Program-made: the position numbers and the translations under genes | Assembly: GCA_943787595.1 (NCBI GenBank) | Contig: CALSNA010000002.1 | Coordinates: 424,436 to 488,435 of the forward strand | Length of the DNA: 64,000 nucleotides | Reading direction: 5' to 3' | From: an uncultured Pseudomonadales bacterium | Lineage (GTDB): Bacteria; Pseudomonadota; Gammaproteobacteria; Pseudomonadales; Balneatricaceae | The notes under the pieces: generated by a model | Told to the model about the DNA's origin: nothing | The model's database searches: none | The model's input: the letters and a program-made list of their open reading frames with translations, nothing else | Part shown: positions 53,925 to 64,000 of the stretch, one piece after another | Numbering within the stretch: the first letter of the stretch is position 1 | Layout of the letters: each line of letters begins with the position of its first letter

Positions 53925-54493
53925 GTTTATGGGATGCATAGATCAATTCGCCAAATTATCATTACTCATGTCCACTGAAGCTAGCTAATCATTTTTTTAA
54001 CACAATCCAAACATGGTTTCCATGCGGATAAATCTGCCAATTGCTTCTAAACTACTTCGCTTCTTCCTCATAAAAATATGATGATCACGCCCTGGTACAT
54101 TCTCTGATGGATATCCTCAAGTTACAGCACTACTAGCCTATCCAAGCGTAATGCAGCCACTTGCTAGACACTGTGCAATAGCTGCCCATAGAAAAATTTA
54201 TTGCACCAAAAATCCTCTTACCACATTGTAGTCTATGTGGGCGGATCTTACGCAAATAAGCTGTCCACACAGTTGAGGAGTTTCATAGTGTGCAAAAATC
54301 CGACAGTACAGATATCCCGGCTGCCAACATCTATCAATAGCGATCATTGGCATTGCACAATATCGAAGATATCACCAGTTGACTGGTGAATGAGGGGCTA
54401 TTTCAAGCATACATGGTGGGTTGGCATAACTGAGGAAAGTTATAGTACATACATGCTAAATGTTACAAATTAAGATGCATTTAGCGAAGCTTT
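53925..54493. other. gene-free stretch before the tRNA
   Basis: About 570 bp without a credible ORF; the open frame at 54201-54389 has no coding character. No repeat or hairpin of note. Confidence 0.4.
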
Positions 54494-54569
54494 TGGTGGG
54501 CCTGGTCAGATTTGAACTGACGACCAAAGGATTATGAGTCCTCTGCGCTAACCGCTGCGCCACAGGCCC
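54494..54569 (-). tRNA. tRNA with CAU anticodon (tRNA-Ile2 or elongator tRNA-Met)
   Basis: 76-nt cloverleaf with encoded CCA. Acceptor GGGCCTG/CAGGCCC, D-stem GCGC/GCGC, anticodon stem GAGGA/TCCTT with loop CTCATAA, T-stem GTCAG/CTGAC. In E. coli the lysidine-modified tRNA-Ile2 gene ileX lies close to rpoD, as here, so Ile2 (decoding AUA after C34 is changed to lysidine) is the likelier reading. The identity elements cannot be settled by eye. Confidence 0.93.
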
Positions 54570-54689
54570 TTAACACAAAAGCAGTAAATAGTACTCGGGC
54601 TGATCATTGCAAGCAAGTGAATCTGGAATATTTTATTCTTAATACCAAATAAATGATAAGGTATATTACGCTCATGGTCACATATAGGT

Positions 54690-56486
54690 TTATTCTTCAA
54701 TAAAGCTGCGTAGGTTGTCTGAACGTACTGGGTGACGTAACTTACGTAGCGCTTTGGCTTCAATTTGACGAATTCGTTCGCGAGTTACATCAAACTGCTT
54801 GCCAACTTCTTCCAGAGTATGGTCGGTATTCATATCAATGCCAAAACGCATTCTAAGCACTTTGGCTTCTCTTTCTGTCAGCCCTGCTAGAACATCACGA
54901 GTCGCTTCACGCAAGCCTTCCCCGGTGGCACAATCGACTGGCGAGTCCATGATGCCGTCTTCTATAAAATCGCCCAAGCTAGAGTCCTCATCATCACCAA
55001 TGGGCGTTTCCATAGAAATAGGTTCTTTAGAAATTTTAAGCACCTTGCGTATTTTATCTTCAGGCATTTCCATTCGCACACCTAACTCTTCTGGAGTTGG
55101 TTCACGGCCCATCTCTTGCAGCATTTGACGGGAGATGCGATTAAGCTTGTTGATCGTTTCAATCATATGTACCGGAATTCGGATGGTGCGCGCCTGATCT
55201 GCAATAGATCGGGTGATAGCTTGGCGAATCCACCAGGTAGCATAAGTAGAAAACTTATAGCCACGGCGGTATTCAAACTTATCTACAGCTTTCATTAAGC
55301 CGATATTACCTTCCTGAATTAAGTCTAGGAACTGGAGTCCGCGGTTAGTATATTTTTTAGCAATGGAAATTACCAATCGTAAATTGGCTTCTACCATTTC
55401 TTTTTTAGCTCGTCGTGCTTGAGCTTCACCAAGAGACATACGCTGGTTGATTTCTTTTATATCAGATAAGCAAATACCAGCTTCCGTTTCAATGACCTCT
55501 AGTTTTCTCTGGGCTCGTACTAAGTCCTTACGGTAATGCTTAATCACTGATGAGTAGGGGCTTTGTCGCTTAATTAAGTCTTCAATCCATTCAGTATTGG
55601 TTTCATTGTTGGGAAATTCTTGTAAGAATAGCTTGCGCGGCATGCCAGCCAATTCGATACAAATTTTACTGATGTGCTTTTCCTGTTTGCGGATTCGATG
55701 CAGAGCTAAACGTGGCAGAGAACTAATCTGAACAAAGTACTTGGGCACTAACTTAATTGGTCCAAAAAGCTTACTCAGCTTCACATAGGCCTGTGCCGTT
55801 TCAGGACTAGTTCTGCCATGCTGTGCTTGCATTTTTAAGGTTAAAGTGAGCTGTTTTTCAAGGATATTAAAGCGTTTTTCTGCTTCGACAGGATCTGGGC
55901 CAGAATCCACCTCTTCATCGTCATTAGCTTCCATAATACTAATCAAAGGCGAGGATGATACAGGTTGTTGGTCAGAATCAATATAGCCGGTGAACAGATC
56001 ACTCAAGCGACCTGATTCAGTTACAATAGAATGATATTGATCAGCAATTACAGATACGCTACTTGGATACAGCGCCAATGCGGCCATTACATCATGCAAT
56101 CCATTTTCAATTCGTTTGGCAATAACAATTTCACCCTCTCGGGTAAGCAAATCCACAGTTCCCATTTCGCGCATATACATACGCACTGGGTCGGTAGTGC
56201 GACCCGCATCGGTTTCTACTGCGGCTAGCGCTGCTGCAGCTTCTTCGGCAGCGGCTTCATCAGTAGAATCACCATTGGCCATCAGTAAGGTTTCAACATC
56301 AGGAGCCTGTTCCGATACAGTAATGCCCATATCGTTTATCATACTAATGATATCTTCGACCTGATCTGGGTCAGCTATGTCCTCAGGCAAGTGGTCGTTT
56401 ACTTCTGCATAAGTTAGGAAACCTTGCTCTTTACCTTTAGTAATAAGATCTTTAAGGCGAGATTGTTGTTGTTCAGTGGTTGCCAT
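54690..56486 (-). CDS. rpoD: RNA polymerase sigma factor RpoD (sigma-70)
   Basis: 598 residues. Region 1.1 at the N-terminus ('[20 protein letters not shown]'), 1.2 ('[20 protein letters not shown]'), a non-conserved insert, region 2 ('[20 protein letters not shown]' and '[20 protein letters not shown]'), region 3, and region 4.2 ('[20 protein letters not shown]'). Principal sigma factor. Transcribed leftward after dnaG, as in the macromolecular-synthesis operon, though the 155-bp gap allows its own promoter. Intact. Confidence 0.97.
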   Translation of the reverse strand: MATTEQQQSRLKDLITKGKEQGFLTYAEVNDHLPEDIADPDQVEDIISMINDMGITVSEQAPDVETLLMANGDSTDEAAAEEAAAALAAVETDAGRTTDPVRMYMREMGTVDLLTREGEIVIAKRIENGLHDVMAALALYPSSVSVIADQYHSIVTESGRLSDLFTGYIDSDQQPVSSSPLISIMEANDDEEVDSGPDPVEAEKRFNILEKQLTLTLKMQAQHGRTSPETAQAYVKLSKLFGPIKLVPKYFVQISSLPRLALHRIRKQEKHISKICIELAGMPRKLFLQEFPNNETNTEWIEDLIKRQSPYSSVIKHYRKDLVRAQRKLEVIETEAGICLSDIKEINQRMSLGEAQARRAKKEMVEANLRLVISIAKKYTNRGLQFLDLIQEGNIGLMKAVDKFEYRRGYKFSTYATWWIRQAITRSIADQARTIRIPVHMIETINKLNRISRQMLQEMGREPTPEELGVRMEMPEDKIRKVLKISKEPISMETPIGDDEDSSLGDFIEDGIMDSPVDCATGEGLREATRDVLAGLTEREAKVLRMRFGIDMNTDHTLEEVGKQFDVTRERIRQIEAKALRKLRHPVRSDNLRSFIEE

Positions 56487-56641
56487 GTTACTCTTTAACT
56501 GGACGGATGAATTTAAAAATTAGCGGTGTATTATAGGCTATATAAATGGTTTACGCCATCAACAACAGGCATTTTTTGCGACAGTGGTCACTGCAACTAA
56601 ATTGAGCCATTACCTAATTCAATTATGGTTTCACTCACAGG

Positions 56642-58552
56642 TTACGATTTTTCCCTTTGGAGTAAGGACTTTAGTTCCTGTTTTTCGTTGCTGCTGAGGG
56701 TATTCTGTTGTAATTTTGGCTCCAATAAGTTGATCCGCTCATCACGATAATGGCACCGTAAGCGTTGCAGCACATCAGTCATTTGACGTTGCCAACTGGC
56801 TTTATCCAATAATGGTTCCAAGCTTGCTAGTTGACAAATCTCAGGCCACTCTGGCCACTGATGACACTCAACCTGTAATTCAACTGGAGCAAGGTGACGT
56901 TTCAGTTGTATTTGTAACTTATTGATAGTTTCTAGCAAGCGCACCAAAAGCTGTGCATCAGGTAATTGCATCTCTTGCAAAAATTCTGGCATAGTGCGGT
57001 AGGAATGTGCTAACTGAGGGTTACCCAATAACAAGCGGATAGCCTGTTGAGCCGGGTTAAGTGTTCGTTGTTGTGATTGGGTTGAGTTGTAGCGCTGCTC
57101 CAAGGCAATGGTATTTGATATTCCTCCAGTGTTATGTCTTGAGTCATATTTCAGCGCTCCTAAGTCAGGCGAACTTGGCGCTATCATTACTGCTGTTTCA
57201 TTGAACTGATTATCTGCAGGGGTATCATTGCTAGAAGCCAGTTGCTCCAGTATATCCTGTTGCAAGCCAGTGATTTCCGCTAGTCGCACCTGCATTAATT
57301 GCTGAATTACACCCTTTGGCATAGTAGCAATCAGCGGGTTAGCTAGATTAGCTAGACTGGCTCGATGTTCAAGGTTATTAAGGTCCAGGTCCAGGCTCAG
57401 CTGTTGAAACAGGAAGTCACTCAGTGGCATCGCGTTAGCAATGCGGGTAGACATCGCTTGTGTTCCTTCGCTGCGCACCAGGCTATCAGGATCTTGTCCC
57501 TCTGGAAGCAATAAAAATCGCGCTTGACGGCCATCTTGCATAAAAGGCAGACAAGCCTCTAGCGCACGCCATGCTGCTTTTTGGCCAGCGTTATCACCAT
57601 CGAAACAGAACACCACTTCCTGGCATTGACGAAAAATTTGCTCCATATGATAATTGCTAGTGGCAGTACCCAGAGTAGCAACAGCATAAGTAATGCCATG
57701 CTGAGCTAGGGCTACAACATCCATATAGCCTTCTACTAATACTAAGCACTTGAGATTACGATTCTGTTGGCGAGCTTCATATAAGCCGTACAAGGCTCGC
57801 TGCTTTTGAAATATGCTGGTTTCCGGTGAGTTAAGGTACTTGGGTTTATCATTACCCAGTACTCGTCCACCAAATGCAATAACACGGCCCTTGTAGTCAC
57901 GAATGGGAAACATGATACGAGCTCTAAAGCGGTCATAGCAGCGTTTTTTTTCCTGCTGTTGAATGACCATCCCGGTTTCAATGAGGGTATTTAAACGCTT
58001 TTCTTCTTGACCTAACTGATCAATTAAGTTACGCCAGCCAACTGGGGCAAAGCCAATGCCAAAATACTTGACGATCGCGCCACTTAAGCCTCGCTGTTTG
58101 AGATAAGCTATTGTTTGAGCACGCTGAGGATGCAGACGTAGCTGTTCCTGAAACCACTGAGCACTTTCCTCCATTAGGTCATAGGCCAATGTACGTTGCT
58201 CCAGATGAGCTTGCCGGGACAATTCGTCAGCATCAGATAAAACAGCTCTAGCCGGCATTTGAAGACCCACACGATGGGCCAAGTCTTGAAGTGCTTCTGG
58301 AAAACTGAGGTGCTCTAGCGCCATCAGGAAACCGATGGCATTTCCTCCAGCACCACACCCAAAACAGTAATAAAACTGTTTATCTTGTGCGACTGTAAAT
58401 GAGGGAGTGTTCTCTTTGTGAAAGGGGCAGCAAGCCCTATAATTACGACCGATTTTTTTCAACTTAACTCGGCTGTTGACAACATCAACAATATCATTTC
58501 TATTCAGCAGTTCATCAATAAAAGACTGGGTAATGCGTGGCAATGAAGCCAT
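56642..58552 (-). CDS. dnaG: DNA primase
   Basis: 636 residues. CHC2 zinc finger at about 40-65 ('CCPFHKENTPSFTVAQDKQF' then 'YYCFGCGAGG'), RNA polymerase domain, and TOPRIM with 'VLVEGYMDVVALAQHGI' and 'FCFDGDNAGQKAAW'. C-terminal DnaB-binding region of about 150 residues ('IRLLLGNPQLAHSYRTMPEF'). Makes RNA primers at the fork. Its C-terminal linker (about 440-480) is low-complexity. Upstream of rpoD in the same direction. Intact. Confidence 0.96.
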   Translation of the reverse strand: MASLPRITQSFIDELLNRNDIVDVVNSRVKLKKIGRNYRACCPFHKENTPSFTVAQDKQFYYCFGCGAGGNAIGFLMALEHLSFPEALQDLAHRVGLQMPARAVLSDADELSRQAHLEQRTLAYDLMEESAQWFQEQLRLHPQRAQTIAYLKQRGLSGAIVKYFGIGFAPVGWRNLIDQLGQEEKRLNTLIETGMVIQQQEKKRCYDRFRARIMFPIRDYKGRVIAFGGRVLGNDKPKYLNSPETSIFQKQRALYGLYEARQQNRNLKCLVLVEGYMDVVALAQHGITYAVATLGTATSNYHMEQIFRQCQEVVFCFDGDNAGQKAAWRALEACLPFMQDGRQARFLLLPEGQDPDSLVRSEGTQAMSTRIANAMPLSDFLFQQLSLDLDLNNLEHRASLANLANPLIATMPKGVIQQLMQVRLAEITGLQQDILEQLASSNDTPADNQFNETAVMIAPSSPDLGALKYDSRHNTGGISNTIALEQRYNSTQSQQRTLNPAQQAIRLLLGNPQLAHSYRTMPEFLQEMQLPDAQLLVRLLETINKLQIQLKRHLAPVELQVECHQWPEWPEICQLASLEPLLDKASWQRQMTDVLQRLRCHYRDERINLLEPKLQQNTLSSNEKQELKSLLQREKS

Positions 58553-58879
58553 GACGTTTGTCCTGCTTGCACATATTCACATAGATTAGATCTTAATGGA
58601 TTTATTATGTTGGAGTCGAACCCTTTTTTAATCAAAAGTATATTTAAATTAAGTATTTAGCATTTCTCACACACCTGATAATTTAGCATTATCATTAAGA
58701 TTACCATCAGTGGTGATCATTCTAATCAATTTTAATCACTATAATCCAAACTAGCACCGATTGGTCAACGCTAATTCAATATTTAAATGTGGAGTTTAAT
58801 ATTACGGATGATTTCCAGATTACCTGCCCAGTTCAGGGTTAACCGTTTTAACCATTAACCTACCTGAATGATGATCCTG
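58553..58879. other. gene-free spacer between dnaG and yqeY
   Basis: About 325 bp, AT-rich, no ORF. In most relatives yqeY and dnaG are closer, so some sequence may be debris or a dnaG promoter. Confidence 0.4.
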
Positions 58880-59338
58880 TTAGGTCTGGTTGGTCAACTG
58901 AGCCTGGATCTGTCGGCTAACTGCCCCCATATCAGCACGACCTTGTAATTGTGGCTTAAGCAATTCCATCACTGTCTTCATGTCCCGCATGCTGGTAGCT
59001 CCAGTAGTGGCAATGGCAGAATCAATTAGTTGGTGGACTTGTGCAGTTGACAGACTGTCTGGCATGAATTCCTGGATCACACAAATTTCATAACGTTCTA
59101 TAGCAACCAGGTCTTCTCGTCCAGCAGCTTCAAACTGACTGATTGAGTCTCGCCGCTGTTTGCACATTTTGTCCATCAATACCAATATGCGATGGTCGCT
59201 CAGTTGAGCACGCTCATCTATCTCAAACTGCTTACATTCTGCTAATATGCTGCGCAGGCAGCTAAGACGCTGCTTGTCTCTGGTTCGCATAGCTGACTTT
59301 TGGGCTAATTTAATGCGCTCTTTGATTTGTGAGTTCAT
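58880..59338 (-). CDS. yqeY: GatB/YqeY domain protein
   Basis: 152 residues. 'SQIKERIKLAQKSAMRTRDK' and 'RLSCLRSILAECKQFEIDE' at the start, then 'ISQFEAAGREDLVAIERYEI', 'IQEFMPDSL' and 'ATSMRDMKTVMELLKPQLQG', all typical of YqeY. Related to the tail of GatB, which contacts tRNA; the exact role is unclear. Placed between rpsU and dnaG as in most gammaproteobacteria. Intact. Confidence 0.93.
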   Translation of the reverse strand: MNSQIKERIKLAQKSAMRTRDKQRLSCLRSILAECKQFEIDERAQLSDHRILVLMDKMCKQRRDSISQFEAAGREDLVAIERYEICVIQEFMPDSLSTAQVHQLIDSAIATTGATSMRDMKTVMELLKPQLQGRADMGAVSRQIQAQLTNQT

Positions 59339-59508
59339 AACAGTTGCATGGTTTGTTTGGTTTTACATTCTGATAATGGTTGTGATCAATACCCAAAGCC
59401 TGTGATATCATGCACCAGTACGCTTATTATACACTGATAGGCTCCAACATTAAGGCATGTTGGAGTAAGCTTGATGAAATTCTGGAGTTACGTTAGTTAT
59501 GGTAATTC

Positions 59509-59724
59509 CTAATACAATCTTGCGTGAGAACGATTCTCTCGCTGTAATTTTTTGGCATGGCGCTTAACTGCAGCGGCAGCCTGCCGCTTGCGTACCGTAG
59601 TGGGCTTTTCATAAAATTCACGACGACGTACTTCAGCCAGCACACCAGCCTTTTCACAAGAACGCTTAAAGCGGCGTAAAGCGACATCGAAAATTTCGTT
59701 TTCTTTTAGTTTAACAGCCGGCAT
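59509..59724 (-). CDS. rpsU: 30S ribosomal protein S21
   Basis: 71 residues, basic. '[20 protein letters not shown]' and '[20 protein letters not shown]' are the S21 hallmarks. Small-subunit protein near the anti-Shine-Dalgarno region, important for initiation. First gene of the rpsU-yqeY-dnaG-rpoD series and divergent from tsaD. Intact. Confidence 0.96.
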   Translation of the reverse strand: MPAVKLKENEIFDVALRRFKRSCEKAGVLAEVRRREFYEKPTTVRKRQAAAAVKRHAKKLQRENRSHARLY

Positions 59725-60033
59725 ATATTTTGATACCTGATTTTCTTATGATAGTCCATTCCCATGAATTTTCTGTGAGTATCTTGGTTAGGACTTATGA
59801 CAACGTTACGATTATGTAGTAGTTACATAATTACCTATGGTGAGTAATATTACTCCCATAGTCCGGTTTTGTAAATACCCAGATGTTCAGTGTAGATCAC
59901 TTACATATTGGCTGTGTTTGGGTAATAATAACATCCCATAAAATGATCCAATAGGATTTAAAGTTCGGCAAATTTTAGTTTAATGTGGCCATCATCACCC
60001 TTTATGCTTAGCCATTGGAGTAAACAGTAATCG
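59725..60033. promoter_or_regulatory. divergent spacer between rpsU and tsaD
   Basis: About 310 bp between two divergent essential genes; both promoters should be here. No clear consensus boxes could be fixed by eye. Confidence 0.4.
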
Positions 60034-61071
60034 ATGCGTGTATTAGGTATTGAAACATCATGTGACGAAACCGGTGTTGCCATCTATGATACCCAGCATG
60101 GTATTGTGTCGGAAGCCTTGTACAGCCAGGTAGAAAACCATGTAGAATATGGTGGTGTGGTGCCTGAGTTGGCTTCGCGTGACCATATCCGCAAACTGGT
60201 GCCCATGCTGCGCCAAGTGTTCTCTATTGCTGGTCTGGGGCACGGTGATGTGGATGGCATTGCCTATACAGCAGGGCCTGGTCTGATCGGGGCCCTAATG
60301 GTCGGGGCGGCCACTGGCCGGGCACTCGGCATGGCCTGGGATGTTCCAACTTTGGGAGTACATCATATGGAGGGCCATTTATTGGCCCCTATGTTAGAAT
60401 CGAAAGCGCCCCAGTATCCTTTCGTGGCTTTGCTGGTATCAGGTGGGCATACCCAATTGGTAAAAGTGGATGACGTAGGTCAATACCAGTTATTGGGTGA
60501 GTCCCTTGATGATGCAGCTGGTGAAGCCTTTGATAAGGTAGCGAAAATGCTGGAGTTGGATTATCCTGGAGGACCTAAAGTCGCAAAGCTGGCCCAGCAA
60601 GGTGTAGCTGGTCGCTTCAGATTTCCCCGACCGATGGTTGATCGACCGGGCCTTGATATGAGTTTCAGTGGTTTGAAAACCGCCGTCCTGTACACCATCC
60701 ACGATTTGCAGTCTGTTGATGGTAAGCTAGCCTTGCAGGACCAGGCTGATATCGCTTGCGCCTTTGAAGAGGCCGTAGCGGATACTCTGGCCATCAAATG
60801 CCGCCGGGCTTTGCGACAAACTGGATTGCGTACTCTAGTGATCGCTGGCGGAGTAAGTGCTAATACAGCTCTACGACAAAAACTGTCCGATATGGTTAAA
60901 CATCAGCAAGCTCGTATCTACTATCCCAGGTTACAATATTGTACGGATAATGGTGCCATGATTGCTCATGTTGGCGCTCTGCGTCTGCGGGCTGGTCAAA
61001 GCAATAACTTAGCGATGCAAGTTAAGCCACGTTGGTCTCTGGTTGAGCTTGATCCAGTATCTGTGAAGTGA
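60034..61071 (+). CDS. tsaD: tRNA N6-adenosine threonylcarbamoyltransferase TsaD
   Basis: 345 residues. '[20 protein letters not shown]' start, '[20 protein letters not shown]', metal-binding '[11 protein letters not shown]' near 110, '[11 protein letters not shown]', and '[15 protein letters not shown]'. Kae1/Qri7 family; with TsaB/E it attaches threonylcarbamoyl to A37 of ANN-decoding tRNAs. Followed 10 bp later by folB. Intact. Confidence 0.96.
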   Translation: MRVLGIETSCDETGVAIYDTQHGIVSEALYSQVENHVEYGGVVPELASRDHIRKLVPMLRQVFSIAGLGHGDVDGIAYTAGPGLIGALMVGAATGRALGMAWDVPTLGVHHMEGHLLAPMLESKAPQYPFVALLVSGGHTQLVKVDDVGQYQLLGESLDDAAGEAFDKVAKMLELDYPGGPKVAKLAQQGVAGRFRFPRPMVDRPGLDMSFSGLKTAVLYTIHDLQSVDGKLALQDQADIACAFEEAVADTLAIKCRRALRQTGLRTLVIAGGVSANTALRQKLSDMVKHQQARIYYPRLQYCTDNGAMIAHVGALRLRAGQSNNLAMQVKPRWSLVELDPVSVK

Positions 61072-61081
61072 GGCTGGAAAT

Positions 61082-61456
61082 ATGGACTGGATTTATCTGC
61101 ATGGCCTTGCTGTGGAAACTACCATTGGCATTTATGCTTGGGAGCGCGCGATCAAGCAGAGAGTAGTGCTGGATCTGGAGCTGGCTGTAGATATCCACGC
61201 TGCAGCAGCCAACGAAGATATAAATCATACTGTCAGTTACCAAGCCGTTGCTGAATCCTTGACTCGCTTTATAGAAGCATCTGAATTTCTACTAGTTGAG
61301 ACTATGGCTGAGAGCATTGCCCAACTTATTATGAGTGAATTTCAAGTGACCCACGTCAGGTTGAAACTGGGTAAACCGTCAGCCATCGCAAATGCTCGTG
61401 ACGTGGGGGTAATGATTGAGCGTAGTTTGTCTGAGAGCCAATCAGTAGCAAAATGA
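61082..61456 (+). CDS. folB: dihydroneopterin aldolase
   Basis: 124 residues. 'IYLHGLAVETTIGIYAWERA' (substrate Glu) and 'HTVSYQAVAESLTRFIE' with 'ETMAESIAQL' give the FolB fold and catalytic Lys position ('LKLGKPSAI'). Folate pathway: converts dihydroneopterin to hydroxymethyl-dihydropterin. Overlaps folK by 4 nt (ATGA). Intact. Confidence 0.93.
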   Translation: MDWIYLHGLAVETTIGIYAWERAIKQRVVLDLELAVDIHAAAANEDINHTVSYQAVAESLTRFIEASEFLLVETMAESIAQLIMSEFQVTHVRLKLGKPSAIANARDVGVMIERSLSESQSVAK

Positions 61457-61956
61457 GTAGTATAAGAGTGTTCCTGGGACTAGGTGCCAATTTGGATCCC
61501 ACCACCAGCTTGCGTACTGGGATTCAACAACTCAAACAGCGTTTCTCAGGTATTCAGATATCGCCAGTTTATCAGGCTGGAGCAGTGGGGCTAGACGGAC
61601 CTGATTTCTTCAATATGGTCGTTGTTTTTAATTGTGATCTGGCGTTAGTCGATCTGCGCATCTGGATTCGCCAAGTTGAAACTAAAGCAGGCCGCAACCA
61701 TAAGCAGCCTAAGCACTGTAATCATGGATTAGATATGGATGTATTGCTGTATGGGGATTTGGTTGATGTCGCCGCAAACAACATTCCCCATAGTGATATC
61801 TTAACTTGTGCCCATGTATTGTGTCCACTAGCCGATTTAATCCCAGATCGACAGCATCCCCTGAAAAACATCACTATAGCTCAGATTTGGTACGAATTTG
61901 CTGGCTCTAAAAATTTGCAGCCGATCAACTTTGAGTTCAATTGTGCAACAATTTAA
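61453..61956 (+). CDS. folK: 2-amino-4-hydroxy-6-hydroxymethyldihydropteridine pyrophosphokinase
   Basis: 167 residues. 'VFLGLGANLDPTTSLRTGIQ' start, 'GPDFFNMVVVFNCDL', and 'KHCNHGLDMDVLLYGD' in place of the usual R-x-LDIDLL with both Asp metal ligands retained. Transfers pyrophosphate to hydroxymethyl-dihydropterin, the step after FolB. Co-translated with folB. Intact. Confidence 0.92.
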   Translation: MSSIRVFLGLGANLDPTTSLRTGIQQLKQRFSGIQISPVYQAGAVGLDGPDFFNMVVVFNCDLALVDLRIWIRQVETKAGRNHKQPKHCNHGLDMDVLLYGDLVDVAANNIPHSDILTCAHVLCPLADLIPDRQHPLKNITIAQIWYEFAGSKNLQPINFEFNCATI

Positions 61957-62079
61957 CCACTATTATATAAAGTTATGATATGTGGTTGTAACCGTAATCA
62001 TCTGAGCCTGATTTTTATAGCATACTCAACTAATTGACACAGTGACTTGCACCTCACACCAATTTACACACACAAATGG
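61957..62079. other. spacer after folK
   Basis: 120 bp without an ORF or terminator that I can see. Confidence 0.3.
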
Positions 62080-62465
62080 TTAACTATTGAAGCTAACTGC
62101 AACGCTTGATATAGCTTTTTTTGGAGCAATATAACCTGTTTTAGACACTTTTTCCACACCATACAGCACATAATAAAATCTGCTGCTATATTTTTTCTGA
62201 TAGGGTTCACCAATAACCTCATATTGTGTCCCGGGCCATATCGCTATTCATGCACAGCACGGCCCCCTGGATCTTTAAAGTGCCAGTAATAATCTTGGCC
62301 TGTTGCATAGGTCATCCAGTTTATGTACATGGCAGGGGTTGTTTGAGTAACTGCACATGTCCGGCCCAAAGCCTTCTCTAGGCACACAAATCAACCGCAC
62401 CAAGAGAGTGGGCGAATTATTGTTAAAACCAAGATGCACATCACCAGAACACAATCTGAAGCGAT
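62080..62465 (-). pseudogene. decayed gene of unknown protein
   Basis: Minus-strand segments in order. 'SGDVHLGFNNNSPTLLVRLI' and 'CVPREGFGPDMC' come first, then 'TPAMYINWMTYATGQDYYWH' with 'FKDPGGRAVHE', then 'WPGTQYEVIGEPYQKKYSSR' and 'VLYGVEKVSKTGYIAPKKAI', ending TAA at 62080. Two or three frame changes separate them. The composition and the last part (SH3-like beta pattern) suggest a secreted or cell-wall-associated protein. Family not recognised. Confidence 0.55.
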
Positions 62466-63100
62466 GAAAAAAAATTGATACCGTGAAGATTAGTTCTTTA
62501 GCGAATATTTAAGATTGATAAACTGGCTAAGATCATCCCCTGTCATTGAGCAATGGGTATTGATTTTTAAGGGTGGAATGAGGACCCGCTTCAGACTGCA
62601 TGGGCTGTTCATATATTTCAGGAAACAGATACCAAGTGCAGTAAAACTAATCGTTTTGCTGTATCAGGTATAGTGTTATACCATTGCTTTTAAGTGTTAA
62701 TATTAGTTATGCAGATGCGACTGCACTGATGCACAAAGCATAGTTTAAAATAAATCACACCGGCATACAAAAATATGGCTGGTGTATTATTAATTAAATA
62801 GTAGTCATTTTGTAAAAATTTCCAGACTAATACCTTGGGCCAACAATAATTAAACTTCTGTAGCAACAGCTTTCTAAGGCATATACTCAAATTAATGTTT
62901 TAAGCACGACAAATGCTGTTGAGAAGCCGTCTCAACATCAATAATGACCACGATTCATTCGATAAAAAAATTCGCAATATTACTGGTAAAACTCGTTATA
63001 ATTCGATTCCATAACTATTGATTAGGGTACTTGGGCTACACTTGTGTGTTAACACTTCAGTTTAGTAAACTGTCAACTTGATATCACTCTAGGCACATCC
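62466..63100. other. gene-poor stretch before cobO
   Basis: About 635 bp with no credible ORF; the leftward frame at 62690-62890 is not coding-like. The cobO promoter should lie in the last 100 bp. Confidence 0.4.
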
Positions 63101-63706
63101 ATGAATGTTACAGATCATGCCACAAAACACCAGCAACGCATGCAAAAAGTAAAACAGTTGGTGGATAAGAAAATTGCACAGGCCAACCAGGAAAGAGGCA
63201 TCATTGTACTTCTAACCGGCAATGGTAAGGGCAAAAGTAGTTCTGCTTTTGGAATGCTTGCCCGTAGCCTAGGACATCAAAAACAATGTGGTGTGGTGCA
63301 ATTTATCAAAGGGTGTTGGGAATGTGGCGAACAACTATTCTTTAGTAATCTACCAGGAGTACATTTCCACGCCATGGGGAACGGTTTTACTTGGGAAACT
63401 CAGAATATAGAACATGATCGAAAAGCGGCCCAAGCTGCCTGGAAACAATCCCATAAAATGCTAACTGATAGTCGATATGGTTTAGTTATACTGGATGAGA
63501 TGACGTATATGTTTCGTCAGAACCTGCTGGATATAAATGAGGTAACAACCACATTACAGAACCGGCCATATCATATGAATGTAGTTATCACCGGTCGTGG
63601 TGCAATTAAACAACTGGTTACTATTGCTGACACAGTCAGTGAAGTAAAAGAGATTAAGCATGCTTTTCGCAGTGGTATTAAAGCTCAACAGGGCATTGAA
63701 TTTTAA
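63101..63706 (+). CDS. cobO: cob(I)yrinic acid a,c-diamide adenosyltransferase (CobO/BtuR)
   Basis: 201 residues. 'HQQRMQKVKQLVDKKIAQAN' start, P-loop 'LLTGNGKGKSSSAFGMLARS', 'GVVQFIKGCWECGEQLFF', 'LVILDEMTYMFRQNLLDINE' and 'HMNVVITGRGA'. Adenosylates reduced corrinoids, so the organism can use or salvage B12. No other cobalamin genes are in the window. Intact. Confidence 0.95.
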   Translation: MNVTDHATKHQQRMQKVKQLVDKKIAQANQERGIIVLLTGNGKGKSSSAFGMLARSLGHQKQCGVVQFIKGCWECGEQLFFSNLPGVHFHAMGNGFTWETQNIEHDRKAAQAAWKQSHKMLTDSRYGLVILDEMTYMFRQNLLDINEVTTTLQNRPYHMNVVITGRGAIKQLVTIADTVSEVKEIKHAFRSGIKAQQGIEF

Positions 63707-64000
63707 GCCATAAACAATGAAGATATTGCATTCTAGTTTATGCCTTCAGTTAAGTGTTATTAAATCCAAGTGGGGTTCGATGATAAAAATATTGCACATT
63801 AAAGGTGCTAAGACTACTTGATCCTCCCACTTGTAAAAGCAAAGATAAGTGGCAATTTTTATTACGGTATTAAATGATCATCTTACCAGTAAGCTACAAA
63901 GAACCTGTTGCACAAGCACAATATGGTAGAACACAAAATACCGTTCCAGCAGATTAGGTTAGAATATTAGCAATAGTGATACCTTTATGGATGAATCAGC
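63707..64000. other. gene-free end of window
   Basis: About 290 bp after cobO without an ORF or recognisable signal. Confidence 0.35.

Noticed and set aside
54201..54389. 62-codon ORF before the tRNA
   Set aside because: No coding character or Shine-Dalgarno.

Overview
The window looks like a chromosome segment of a gammaproteobacterium with Pseudomonadales/Oceanospirillales-type gene order. The evidence is two housekeeping blocks: nuclease-rpmE-priA-argS-SPOR-hslV-hslU, and rpoD-dnaG-yqeY-rpsU-tsaD-folB-folK. Species cannot be named from the sequence. Broken genes, internal deletions and long gene-poor stretches are common, so this genome (or at least its accessory part) is under relaxed selection, as in a recently host-restricted or otherwise bottlenecked bacterium. 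That lifestyle is inference.

Region 1 (1 to about 22,500) is a decaying tailed-phage prophage running off the left edge. A leftward replication/recombination arm (5933 to 1) holds a small basic protein, HNH nuclease, two hypothetical proteins, a DUF2800 exonuclease relic, a DUF2815 ssDNA-binding protein, a family-A DNA polymerase lacking its middle, a PIN-like protein, a VRR-NUC nuclease and a headless SNF2 helicase. A CI/LexA-like repressor follows. The rightward arm has a primase-polymerase/P4-type helicase split by one stop codon, a repeat-rich putative origin built on GCGACG 9-mers, a Q-type antiterminator, an accessory cassette (Abi-alpha/DUF4393 protein, secreted protein, TPR remnants, XRE-TPR regulator, and two copies of a 60-bp terminator-bearing repeat), and terminase. 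A large deletion fuses the large terminase directly to the end of tail gene U, so portal, capsid, sheath and baseplate genes are gone. Tail X and D, lysis genes and a secreted endonuclease I remain. The element cannot make particles by itself.

Region 2 (22,871 to about 26,800) is an AT-rich defence-type islet: an ABC-three-component (ABC-3C) system with a Mrr-like nuclease/CTD protein, middle component 6 and a DUF2326 ATPase. The ATPase reading frame is intact end to end except for three in-frame TAA codons. DUF2493 and GNAT remnants follow.

Region 3 (27,515 to 33,167) is a leftward operon of FAD amine oxidase-like protein, DUF1365, cyclopropane-fatty-acid synthase-like protein, DUF3833, SDR and NTF2-like protein. 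This gene set is known elsewhere from singlet-oxygen/light-stress regulons. The usual photolyase and sigma/ChrR pair are absent here.

Region 4 (33,168 to 40,700) is mostly debris: an rtcB pseudogene, the relic of a second prophage related to the lysis end of the first one, and an intact IS3-family element sitting inside that relic's 3TM-holin gene with a CTGA target duplication.

Region 5 (40,710 to 64,000) is the chromosomal core: mutM, a broken nuclease, rpmE, priA, argS, a SPOR protein, hslVU, an orphan ubiJ, a 16-repeat Sel1 protein, a CAU tRNA, rpoD-dnaG, yqeY, rpsU, tsaD-folB-folK, a decayed secreted-protein relic, and cobO.
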